NCBI RefSeq assembly: GCF_030012215.1
Contig: NZ_JASCXX010000020.1
Span: 49,496-113,495, forward strand
Direction: 5' to 3'
DNA length: 64,000 bases
DNA from: Anaerobaca lacustris
GTDB lineage: Bacteria; Planctomycetota; Phycisphaerae; Sedimentisphaerales; Anaerobacaceae
This document shows positions 49,701 to 52,124 of this stretch, in pieces. The stretch's first letter is position 1. Each line of letters opens with the position of its first letter. Under the pieces are notes generated by a model. The model saw nothing but the letters and a program-made list of their open reading frames with translations. It made no database searches and was not told the DNA's origin. The translations under genes were made by a program, and so were the position numbers.

Positions 49701-50054
49701 ATTGCGACGAACTCCAGCCCGGCATTCGGTCGGATGGACTTGCTGACCGTGGTGATGCATGAACTGGGTCACGTGCTGGGCTACGATGATCTGGATGATG
49801 ATGCCGACGGTTTGATGAGCGTGACCCTGGATGCAGGGAGAAGGACTTTGCCCGCGTCTGACACAGAGGAGACTTTGCAGTCATCCACTGAATGGAAAGG
49901 CGAATACGCTATGGCCGGGGCGGCCGCTGTAAAACATCCAGGCTCCTCATCGTTGTTCGATTTCCTGGTTGACGCGGCCAGAAGGGATTATGCCCCCTTC
50001 GATCTGAGGGGCAGGATATGGACCGGGATGTTCGACGATGATGACGAGGAGTAG
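25764..50054 (+). CDS. Giant LEPR-XLL repeat protein with RTX repeats and C-terminal metzincin-like domain
   Basis: 8,096 residues in one uninterrupted frame behind AAGGAGG. There is no classical signal peptide; a basic N-terminus is followed by LEVLEPRLLLDA (about 26-38), the LEPR-XLL motif of giant planctomycete proteins. In order: beta-rich and amphipathic-helical segments to ~2900 with EF-hand-like loops (D2487-E2498, D2894-E2905 and others), an RTX block (~3065-3173), a region with about 14 degenerate ~85-residue repeats (two near 870-1190, the rest ~3600-6380), a second RTX region (~6640-7410), two related beta-sandwich domains (~7500-7870), and a zincin motif HELGHVLGYDD (H7999) with a following Met-turn (GLMS). 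Likely an exported, calcium-stabilised surface or secreted protein. The genes directly downstream look like its export machinery. Confidence 0.9.
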   Translation: MGALRVLRKHMRRQFSTNPGPRGPQLEVLEPRLLLDATPLLVVDLSSFNDDASLRLAEINEVQHIQVFDGEDERVNQPLHEVGGIEIRGTDASDTLRIDLDGPLGIPVHFDGGGGSDTLRGPLSDSTWHVTGSDSGVVEGIEFTGVKNLEGAANNEDTFIFSPEGSISGLVEGGDAGFDSIVLDGGAFDTLIYRAFGPDSGTIERDGDVITYSGMEPITDNTDTATRVLTFNDNNQTITIGIAAIDGSITVDSTQSESVTFLNPTTSLTINAGSGVDTIVVDALDSGFNANLIINAGGGNDIITVNAKTGTGTYTINGQGGTDTIEATRNADMALSNSQLTVGDDVILLSSMETANLTLSGALNTFSVDGWTGDGQVNGTDIGAFPGSISVASIENALDRLLVFVNDMQTAGGDLAALANQLPFVDRLLEGGIANVAAVTEAVERIVDRAKTALDGTDDTVAKVVNKLNGLNFGTLPAPLDTLTLVVDALYRVPITGTGPLELIFNFDLDASVIDYEIPIDLGDFAQNANIELNADLSIDATLAADFAIGLWWDENEETTVPFLVPGGSFNLTVDVSTADDFIGAALNLGFLELEVTGGSISFGGEITIDLEDFNSDGRIPIATLPDFGDFTDLTFDVDDEFLTADVEFSIRSGVSIPGFGDLEDFDIELGLAIGDLLFGDLTGPTSFDVDSLVATLGGVEIDLLNFSNITPNEVLTMLGGVFDSLTALLSSQFMQVNIPFTDINLSDVLDYAKSFKEEVLDPLFVSGNFLQPDYDGDGAVTFGVDLNFRSIQGLVEQLADNLGISDLVSYYDPDVNELSFTIDFFRAFGLGQGKVKTTTQGVEGSTAEVQELTFPVASITVARPEGATDDSVQILTITNAAGGKYSLTGDAETSEAIVYNASIDAIKAAVQVAYDLGNDDVTVAAASNSTATSRAYEITFTGGDPGPLMIADGAADPNDRLRGPVDAFRLAFRNDAGLLKVTDVINAQDETGPLDDADISDAIDAALEALVEASVGVTGGDGVFTITFANSLGNVPQLGFAGELPLNFGASLGDFASVSTSGSFGLAAILDTGLTFGINLDTSEVLKLTPAMPSTAASVSVSLPEGVTANQRTTQILTVKNANDGTYVLSAGAANTASIAYDAPEGTVETRINTDLGAAALGGATASVSRLVDGHNYIYTITFDRDPGVMLAAPPVTVALQGPADNGILRDDVTFQIDLINNALELTERDLLTPVGVGDTLAENAVGSVTVTVTADSTDTNTSMTDLAADVQQAVNQALASGGLTLGFYDATTGKLSTGSITAGDGKTATYSPLASSFPNDIAFTVKIGGTNYAGKLRAVDVLDTDTDTEDPSYKSLFDGDGNLTPEAIAPVTAAQLATALQGAINRAISRSDVTVAVAVVGGKLSITPTGGTIETIDFESPIVAEAGGGRISLNARPIKYSAQDLQPAASGTARLQITTNFDPSVDAEKATAGLYAFRELGIASSPTRFDGKTFDDIALTLNINGTPVEVTLAASETDGNTSIDQLVTQLQEAVNDALDDEGFDADDIIVKRAEIQGPPNSNGDTLVIKGNRIVFEANEEVVNELSILVPDTADNGAITELGFAAGQSETKRGKATQFFLEDVYFGGNFGLFADDVTANASLGFLGVTASAIGTLDLVTSGTAQAGAESSITLAGGASGDNDFYNDYYVRITDGTGDAGDIHKITAYNGSTKVATIDGTWTTTPDGTTQYEIVVGDKFFGADVNFDLRDPVHGDTRVTVDQIIDAIRARMFLFDETMIPDPVDYSKTEPVTGFIDGSVGGGLGITLKLEPDGAIAGLPVTLGTLSLSAHGDNWLKDVPSPSVDFIAPTGWDDLLDSLRNMSFDNILEVLQLVVNFLRGLDGSDGNGAAAGILGFKIPLIDRSLAELIDIGGEFLDFIDELTSNPQGMLQKLETQIRNVLGLPASAPSVLAFELDPDTSLPTGVLTFNFDFQRSTSLTRPFNLDLANAGLPSWMTNIVGLSATGNLGVEADIDLNLALGLDLLGGDDLAAFFLDVNETYVAASARAYGSNLDFEAALGPIGLFIIDAEASLTGEFGVKLADPNENGRLNLVAFGGSGVSSDLVNLGSFLDTTIHTAGGDAPTTLEEFKTGEFSGFYITGLGTATLPIFYGLKDSPVPLGNTATTNDFEFGGTDYSIAGNELFAGIDLVALFDSSSSGSGYVFELPDFNFDSLQLPSLFALLSDPAVIVNGLNRVLKELEGVLQGQILGFEIPLIGDLLSGNPAAGFIEDFRLDFLQPLAKTLTENNVNLDGLLSLLKGVIFDVFSDRLGILDSSITAASQIPVVFLDADGAPTDLLNAQALQIEFDLGDTLNLSPSSPIARSLGIPALGLDFTVQPNLELVWNLHFGFGIDVTKGFYFVSHYDPDEDGTQDPELAVSISFDLGSTPGPVASTYRAEVGGNLLFLKLEVQDGIDLDKDGEFESDPLNPSTNDEFTRAWLSASVDITDPNDDGKLTIPELITTSPLDTFAFEVEGGIILRADAEVNLGGLDSGGTSLSNALPSIRTGILVDFTIGYSRATGLQVGAPEVALTDITLDLGDFIAGFAGDILGGIKDVLDPIDWLIGPDGLLNMRLPLISDLLGETIRMRDLISIFDPENGPKVNKFLDFVEDLYFLIDLIDVTEGFEMHFGSLVLFENSDKDEGEFWADRFPDLFDEENTFRLPSFGRGDDMRNLSNFNNIDASQIISDAGDFVAGIPDYSTAPSTTQRFTAGVTDPGGITFPILQADTIFKLLLGQPATLFLVELPELGFEFFYRQVIPIWGPLAATFGGGVSGGIDIGFGYDTYGLSQFMDTWNPAYLLNGFFINDLDPATGADRNEIWLKAEIAVGAALSFGGVATFGVEGGIGAQINFNFNDPDRDGKVRFSEMSSNLIANSYNPMAVFDVSGLIDFFLRAYLEIDLFFFSFKEEFEFLRITLFEFDIPFNRPGVLASQSGDTLTLNIGPNAGARLQGNTSDGDETIYAKTTGDGTVVVWSPMFNVDEFSATTNPFTGVKKIVAYGGAGNDIIDLRGVTHNAQGESEPIVVEVYGGDGNDKIWGGAGNDLLYGDDGDDIIYGGPGADIIYGGRGDDELYGEANPVIPDPLPEGKTKEDFMDRLYGGEGNDLLDGGDGDDYLDGGPGDDEIVASDGNDIYALGSAGSIDIIGGGSGNPTLDFSDKAQPVTVFVKDGKIVAGFGEQHVSTAQILSTAFTFTDMASLQTNLTIGGKLAFDSIVGVVNAEGVDRIIGSSEPDKFHVQGTTDTLLVLDGGSGADRYYFYADPGLSAQRINAKVDDIGENLKDENIIEVIGSNSADEITVTSIDITLNGSGNQVVQYVAPSDDPNDFTDQLIIRVRGDNVDPVLGGSGTGGDDLITVSSTSQMVPVRVEGGPGDDTVIVGGGAEGLNNILSFFNPNANQGLGLGPLVLVGGYFDVATSEYINHDHDTVIIDDSQDTGENFGNSNAFIEQRLGLPDPVEVGIVSGLGMQLSRMHDNGTPDDITDDYLVETDGRVEFEGFEVVDVRLGEGADTFTIGGDYDLDKSSGTAGQPYPELVVTSEIPLNRLVSPAEVLISEFIKGGAGKSEVQTVLVANAVGGTFTLTFSGQTTGPIAHDAMAGAVKAALEALDNITNVNVTRTETPEGNVNFAVTFVDPGNQDVALMTADYTDLVTNPNGVGITSTLHTFSGMTIVQGGFGDDDLRILYTQDLEQEDSLRVLTTETTQGVKNVTSEVVKLDILSDVGFFVLEFADAGMDAVPGAEQTKVLPYDLWTVEPTIADQDTADIELAARIESYLKDLRLVGGDFVDVAVGTTSSGAKRTFTITFDPALGDLPDLQAFDTRLLVSGDEDNDKLSVQSIDQPTYLLGGTGQDRISINVEIGVGGTIPQTPPEPLVAPIPRQSSVNGVNDLLTVDGQSDGDEYIVYLFGGTVNSQINLFDSGSQMDPTSDSAKILGTTGDDLFLMRAAVADDGLAFIALLKPVFDESGKPVIQESNGYYQALDVERVNYNANLDDISVFGLDGDDRFGIDDIRVNMKIYGGEGGDFFQIGQLYKSQRTAAAGVPNADVFATLETTRGWLSNGISSPLSIFGGEGNDEFVVYHNLAPLQLYGEGGDDMFLIRAFALVGSQDNLRERTDVSGGAGADMIIYAVNAPVNIDGGDGFDTVIVIGTEFSDDFVITENGVYGAGLNVTFVNIESVEVDGAEGDDRFFILGTGAELVTRVTGGLGSDSFFVNGPTPYVVSNDLLGHTGIIGHLVESNFDSGVYAGLKATGIGANVVDDDEPAIRVTVSDGSSVIAQGKGDTDTYTVVLARKPEDDAKVIVKAFAPLGLKFKSINDVPVLDPKTATLVFTAADWNVAQKIEFTTDEQGAAEVATITDGGSGQNEKQLLVIGATKGTFTLSLGALETGDITFDPATPGITASKIREAINGSLDVTVTVSSITAKSYEIVFTSPANTNVDELTVDASNLIAYDIKGVGNGFITHDVYVEGGSSTFGDTIKGLFVADEVAGTLQGTAQIVTTTEGGSGSNEVQKLVLDATDGSFRLFLQDDNINGGVLQATAEILYTSFDTDAVAQKIEEALNGFTDVEVSVVKLTDLQFEITFLGTEDTNIAALEADDSLLVIGSRELRVLGGLPKFIRSQPGVPSATNPTPDDGVDVLRGATIKIISGSGIGQIRLIIANTADTITVATPWSTALDDSSRIEILRYSDVVMPTVQVSIVGDDAPGLDVRETEGGTFAVEAPQIHGFIDLDEDGIDDDGSLGLVDSVTVALSMIPTGTVTVALDGTDSLGNEQLFFAVETSPGTYATVTELEFTADNWKDAVEVFIFGVQDELVEGLHKPKMTLTANGGGYTDVVSSVVVDLWDDEAPGVLVIESNGTTDVIETGHGNFDGKAIASVTTKVQGVAGDNAANEVQVLTIAADSGTFQLRLQDPSINDGDEQITGNIAYNATAGTIQTALNSFNGISVNVTAVTVPGFDYIRRFTIEFTTPGNANIASLTVVPGTLALDDSDQAPLDEFTLDDYQVVLTRAPQGTATVTTTVEGGFGTGDPLNPIAEEVQVLSINATGGTFTLILRDAFFNGGVNETTAPITYNPGDLEAVAAAIETALEDFDSIVGVDVAVDGTDFVITFTDPADTNIPQLRADALKLTQEETITINLVAEPTRTQRGAGLWGIRAYLPEVELQAAGTGNLFLTFDETNWFTPQTVNVSAVADKRVDGQDAMSFPITLDLANSIQGPLVITGGMSEDRSADLEREPLMLPDETNFKPSVGQVQETPEGFDPSFTLTINLDEVVAGETAVRTLTQGGAAGVARIVTNTNGAPAEGENAARNEIQVLTIDAVIPGTFKLRLQDENVNLGIAQTTGEIAFDPGDPAGTAEKIQNALNLLTDVTVDVEGSGSTFFITFTSPAGQDVAAMLVVEADLSRVGYKVKMLKDGGDGENNEVQEITLFGNGGTFTLSFGTKTTGEITFNPDDPQATAAAIETALTERGITTTVVGSNTTYTVEFLGTEDEDLLEEFDVDTSGLRLDEIQTLTVNASDGGYKLTLDDSVTKTSVIAYNASAAEVKTAIQSLSQVTEVEVERTEVRNGFLYTIRFVDPSQDFPALEVVDSTLKRTVEEALETKLRKELETPDDLVDFAIEITRGDAKNKVRLIIGGTVDPLNSSIWILDVNRPWEGGLTTQIPNDESEFTIEKVHPNLLVDENEETDNLYLTDEDSVVSYVNYVDGEQILLPSGKLTVRADQLTGLGMAENITIGDELQRDGIVYTALEEIYITLGRGDNLIEIEDTHRGATTINAGFGEDTFDIQTISGHTFLHGGPDADTFNVGREALDPADGMLLDGINSLLTLTGDIPQVLVKTLARGSEPDAQANVEGVYEIHQLEVHATGGTFTLGFEGEITDELDFNASAEDMEDALNALDAIGEVGGVAVQRFGAFYRVTFGSEVDVPLITANSDNLTTEGPGDVLNIDDSAATADKWAVLTSTSLTGLGMGGFGQDPTYNEIQTLRIDASGGTFKLKLEDSELGDDGFEFETGQLAHNLTAAQLDAALEEMFLAFLNALRQAAAAAADAEVMPDILEAEDIGGGLIEVAQNDDVYVIRIVGLLSNTNVPQITVDGSGLTGDIDDPNDGTAGVASTATRVDGITSEAANEIQRLTIDATAAGTFTLAFGDAENKTVELDVSDEALRANILLELEALAGIAAGDISITEMEGDEGERIFDIEFIRELSSLDLEPLIVASDDLELEGENPQITLTTVQDGMDTGMNEIQVLRMDATGGTYQLELFIPVLEKTVLTLPIAYDASADDVRRALQHALARALNNLAENADLSRIREAFKSDFTAVKVGGDYIIGFQGITRQTDQGPGVSLLKVHDDGLTGSAEIITRMDGINYYGFEQVNIHLGSGSDVLSVQGTSAGSFKVDTETLHAATNITLGGGDDQVFVSSNADLDHNTIFMTGGEPDVFEFLTGDLDDFRGNLNLDFGEGRHRLLISDEANQVGKDATISDQIVTPTGIGTYDRIGAAEIQIQGLTKGDITYGADLDDGDFFDGIVYWTGYGHDTVVIDGTHYRAGERTTTMLNTGLGDDHITVDLTAGQDGDGFFVLNTMGGAASPVPTGEIGSYSDNDTVRAAASTLPLIIFGGFGSDDIISGQADDIVFGDFGRIEYFNEDGERIAFIGFGGRGEIVSSRILDPTWVYSVDLTLGDVDILEGQSGDDILIGGAAGDFIDGDEGQDLIFGDAVRLFRRDINPASMPPAAITDPRFQALLGQVIYGRTDLTQVQMGAPVPEQNDSGEALVDGTAQPLRYQDDTLIPDWAEYQIINLFHTAELESNPDGSFGDDYIAGGAGHDMIFGQLGDDTIQGDGSIESAVGPETVMVNRIVNVQDALMPVYARRVQDGTMWLAPGVQVPRMVLEINPSFEAATDGDDYIEGNGGNDTIFGGLGQDDIIGGSSSLFTLVTPEQRPDGSDMIFGGAGTRIDHNDIGQATKNPETGVITEIESGHARDADVIAGDNANIYRLVGVNGQPGGATAIGFANGFLTFNYDNYSGMKIIPRAVELLDYTPGGPDFDAAALNDIGAADEIHGEGGDDFIYGMVGDDILFGDGQDDDIIGGYGNDWISGGTGQDGVIGDDGRIFTSRNGTAEPLNGVMVATSQAFISTPGKMQQADIHVTGQLKKAVDLTPFSQEPGWGAMDDEWGGVSKNTSDDIIYGGLGSDFLHGGSGDDAISGAEALPQFFEAPINPGNVLGYNPATGEFAAYDEYDPLRKIMLHPDTGELWKPGDSGTPVEFFLNFDPTQGVLRPGETISTNGNKTITTPDVYDDGNDVIFGDLGNDWLVGGTGKDTLYGGWGDDLLNADDDHRTNGDANDMPDTHSTYEDRAYGGAGRDILIGNTGGDRLIDWVGEFNSYLVPFAPFGMATVSRTLQPQLAEFLYALSWSDGADPTRATDTGADAARNGEPFGELGVVRQKDFAWHDQTGAPADPQAGNIPGGKRDVLRSANFDGDSTTALHGFYVDSGAFTVDKGALKVTAESLGGDAAAVFHVDEALPSYFEIQATILAVKPTAGWKANSYIIFDYQSADDFKFAGIDVSTNKLVMGHRDASGWHVDVQAVVKGGLKADKYYNVVVAVNGTNVTLVVDNKTYFSYTFAPRVDQDGWVYGLKDGMVGVGSDNSRGVFDNIAVLVLPPEITLEATEEFTDGDRVMDFSPATGSWEIQGGLYVGTPQVSDRAISLVDLGIDRGLEVSSILELQVTLNTDKVGGVVFDYYSLDDFKFAAIDADNNQIVIGHYTAKSGWVTDASFALTIEAGTDYVLNLSLKGTTVSASVKKLDATNWQGLVGHVFNAATVDGGFGVLSRDGSSSFDAVTVKTDDPAFAAETLLAAAPPETTWAGESLSAEQLTPFVDEAIARWAVALTTDLSEVFDMVTFALADLEGLTLGLTLGSTIWIDMDAAGWGWFVDPTPWDDLEFHLQQSELGLIATNSSPAFGRMDLLTVVMHELGHVLGYDDLDDDADGLMSVTLDAGRRTLPASDTEETLQSSTEWKGEYAMAGAAAVKHPGSSSLFDFLVDAARRDYAPFDLRGRIWTGMFDDDDEE
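34957..35282 (+). repeat. RTX-type calcium-binding repeats, block 1
   Basis: Encodes consecutive GGxGxDxhx nonapeptides (YGGDGNDKIWGGAGNDLLYG..., and LYGGEGNDLLDGGDGDDYLDGG), the parallel beta-roll of hemolysin-type proteins, which bind Ca2+ between turns. A short non-RTX insert splits the block around 35106-35165. Confidence 0.9.
36568..44910 (+). repeat. Degenerate ~85-residue internal repeat array (about 12 copies here)
   Basis: Recurring pattern: (V/I)Q-x-L-x-(I/V)-x-A-x-GGTF-x-L, a short variable stretch, T-x-x-I-x-(Y/F)(N/D), A-x-x-(V/I)-x-x-A(L/I), V-x-V, then F-x-(I/V)-x-F and a closing L. Copies start near 36568, 38959, 39391, 40540, 40975, 41800, 42127, 42385, 43427, 43798, 44242 and 44585. 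Two older copies lie near 28380 and 29102. DNA identity is low, so this is an ancient protein repeat. Confidence 0.75.
45690..47990 (+). repeat. RTX-type calcium-binding repeats, block 2 (interrupted)
   Basis: Several groups of GGxGxD-type turns, for example SGDDILIGGAAGDFIDGDEG, GDDYIEGNGGNDTIFGG, DEIHGEGGDDFIYG and GNDWLVGGTGKDTLYGG, separated by 30-100 residue inserts. This layout is typical of large RTX-like planctomycete proteins. Confidence 0.85.
49420..49850 (+). other. Metzincin-like zinc protease domain at the giant protein's C-terminus
   Basis: HELGHVLGYDD fits HExxHxxGxxH/D: H7999, E8000, H8003 and D8009 would be the zinc ligands and catalytic base, with a Met-turn methionine ten or so residues on (DGLMS). 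It lies ~90 residues from the C-terminus. The small size resembles a matrixin/serralysin-type core. Activity is inferred. Confidence 0.7.
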
Positions 50055-50177
50055 GCCCGGCGGCCGGCCGGATGGTTTGAATCAGTCAGCTTGGAGAGAC
50101 ATCAGAGACTCGGATAACTGACAGGACCATGTGGACCTGCCTGCGGGTGGAATTTGCTGCGCAGGGAGCGATTGTGA

Positions 50178-50207
50178 TTGAGCTTGTCCTCGGATTTCTG
50201 CTACAAT
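50178..50207 (+). promoter_or_regulatory. Sigma-70-like promoter for the export operon
   Basis: TTGAGC (50178-50183) and TACAAT (50202-50207) with an 18-base spacer, ending 38 bases before the ATG at 50246. It would let the export genes be transcribed separately from the giant gene, which ends at 50054. Confidence 0.45.
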
Positions 50208-50245
50208 GTGTCCACGTAGTACGATCATTGAGATGAGGACGCTGC

Positions 50246-52108
50246 ATGGCAGAAGACGATGTCGAGACTCCGGATGCACCCGCCGGCCCAGGCGATGCAT
50301 CCCATAAGACGGCCCGTGACCCTTCCACCGGTCCGAATGGTCCACTGCGGCAATTCCTCCTGCACCTGCTGACGGTTCAATGCCGCTGCTGCCGGGCCCG
50401 ACAGGGGGCGGTGCTGCAGGTCGATGGCGAGCGAGGCTCGCATGTAGTGGCCTTGCACTCCCCTGGGGCCGACGAGGGGATTACGTCATGGCTGGATCGC
50501 TGTGCTGCTTCGGCCGATAGCGTGTTCGCGGCCGGGACGGCTGCTATCGTATCGATTGATGGGGATCCGCAAGTCAACGCAATCGCCGTGCCGCTTCGGC
50601 TCGTCGGCCAGCCGCGCCTTCTGGCTGCTTTGCTGATGCGAACAGCGGATAAGGCCTCGCTGGAGGCCACTCGCCAGTTGGTGGAACTGACGACGGGCTT
50701 GGTCGCGATGACCCACCAGCATCTGGCCCAACACGGCAAAGACGGCACTGCGCAGAAGCTGCACAAGGCTATGGAGGCGCTTGCCGCCATCAATCGGCAA
50801 AACCGGTTCACGGGGGTGGCGATGTCGCTGTGCAACGAGATGGCCGCACAGTGGAAGTGCGAGCGCGTCAGTCTGGGTTTTCTCAAGGGCCGCTACGTTC
50901 GGGTCAAGGCGATGAGCCACACCGAGCACTTCAGCCGCAAGATGCGGCTGGTGCAGGATATCGAAGCGGCCCAGGAGGAGTGCCTGGATCAGGACGGCGA
51001 GATCGTGTATCCGGCCAACGAGGAGGCCACCTACGTCCATCGGGCCGCCGGCGAGCTCGCCAATCAGCACGGCCCCACCGCCATCCTGAGCCTGCCCTTG
51101 CGACACGAGGGTCGGCCCGAGGCCGTCGTTACCCTCGAGCGACCGGCTCACAGGCCCTTTGCAGCCGACGAGATCGAGACGATCCGAGTGACGTGCGATC
51201 TGTGCGGACCTCGCCTGATGAATCTGCACTATTACGATCGCTGGTTCGGCGCCAGGATGGCCGGGCACCTGCGCCGGGCGTTGGCAACCATCGTGGGAGC
51301 ACAGTACACCTGGGCCAAGCTGACGGCCGTGCTCGTATTCGCCGTTGTCCTGTTTCTGTTGCTGGCCAAGGGCTGGTATCGGGTCAAAGCCCCATTCGTT
51401 CTGGAAGCCGTCTCGCAATACAAAGTCGCCGCTCCGTTCAACGGGTTCATCAAGGACGTCGGCGTCGAGATCGGCGATGCGATTTCTACCGGTCAGACTG
51501 CCTTGGCGCAATTGGACACCGCTGAGTTGCGGCTGCAACTGGCCGCCGCTCAGGCCGAGCAGGCCGGCTATCTCAAGCAAGCCGACGCGGCGATGCGGGA
51601 CCGCAAGACAGCCGAGGCCCAGATCGCTCAGGCCAACGCCGATAAGGCCCAGGCCGAGATCGACCTGCTGACCCATCGTATCAATCAGGCGACCATTCTG
51701 TCGCCGGTGACCGGCATCCTCGTTACCGGAGACCTCAAGCGTCAGATTGGAGCACCGGTCGAGACCGGTCAGATTCTCTTTGAAGTGGCCCCCCTCGACG
51801 CTCTGCGCGCCGAACTACACGTCCCGGAGGACGAGATTTTCGATGTGGTCGTGGGCCAGGAAGGGAAGTTGGCGACGGCGACCTATCCGGGTGATCGCAT
51901 CCCGTTTGTCGTCGAGCGGATCAATCCCGCCGCCGAGGTGGTCAATAACCGCAACGTCTTCAAGGTGCGGGTCCAACTGCTGGAGACCCGGCCCTGGATG
52001 CGGCCCGGCATGGAGGGTGTGGCCAAGGTCACGATCGACAAACGACCCTATGCCTCGATCTGGACGAGGAAGGTTGTCAACTGGGTCCGCATGAAGCTGT
52101 GGATCTGA
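50246..52108 (+). CDS. GAF-domain HlyD-type membrane fusion protein
   Basis: 620 residues. Residues ~185-330 resemble a GAF domain (FTGVAMSLCNEMAAQW...VSLGFLKGRYVRV; ILSLPLRHEGRPEAVVTLERP). A single membrane helix follows at about 359-378 (VLVFAVVLFLLLA). After it comes a HlyD/RND-type adaptor: a lipoyl-like half-motif (APFNGFIKDVGVEIGDAI), a coiled-coil hairpin rich in Ala/Gln (LAAAQAEQAG...AQIAQANADKAQAEIDLL), the second lipoyl half (ILSPVTGILV) and a beta-barrel. The topology suggests a cytoplasmic sensing domain and a periplasmic adaptor that could dock on TolC. It lies 190 bases after the giant gene and 16 bases before the M50 fusion gene, as the first gene of the export operon. Confidence 0.85.
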   Translation: MAEDDVETPDAPAGPGDASHKTARDPSTGPNGPLRQFLLHLLTVQCRCCRARQGAVLQVDGERGSHVVALHSPGADEGITSWLDRCAASADSVFAAGTAAIVSIDGDPQVNAIAVPLRLVGQPRLLAALLMRTADKASLEATRQLVELTTGLVAMTHQHLAQHGKDGTAQKLHKAMEALAAINRQNRFTGVAMSLCNEMAAQWKCERVSLGFLKGRYVRVKAMSHTEHFSRKMRLVQDIEAAQEECLDQDGEIVYPANEEATYVHRAAGELANQHGPTAILSLPLRHEGRPEAVVTLERPAHRPFAADEIETIRVTCDLCGPRLMNLHYYDRWFGARMAGHLRRALATIVGAQYTWAKLTAVLVFAVVLFLLLAKGWYRVKAPFVLEAVSQYKVAAPFNGFIKDVGVEIGDAISTGQTALAQLDTAELRLQLAAAQAEQAGYLKQADAAMRDRKTAEAQIAQANADKAQAEIDLLTHRINQATILSPVTGILVTGDLKRQIGAPVETGQILFEVAPLDALRAELHVPEDEIFDVVVGQEGKLATATYPGDRIPFVVERINPAAEVVNNRNVFKVRVQLLETRPWMRPGMEGVAKVTIDKRPYASIWTRKVVNWVRMKLWI

Positions 52109-52124
52109 CAGAGAGGGCCTGACT

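Noticed and set aside
25764..50054. Giant gene as a fusion caused by missed stops or assembly joining
   Set aside because: One unbroken frame with consistent composition, single LEPR motif at the start and single protease domain at the end; repeats are too diverged for collapse.
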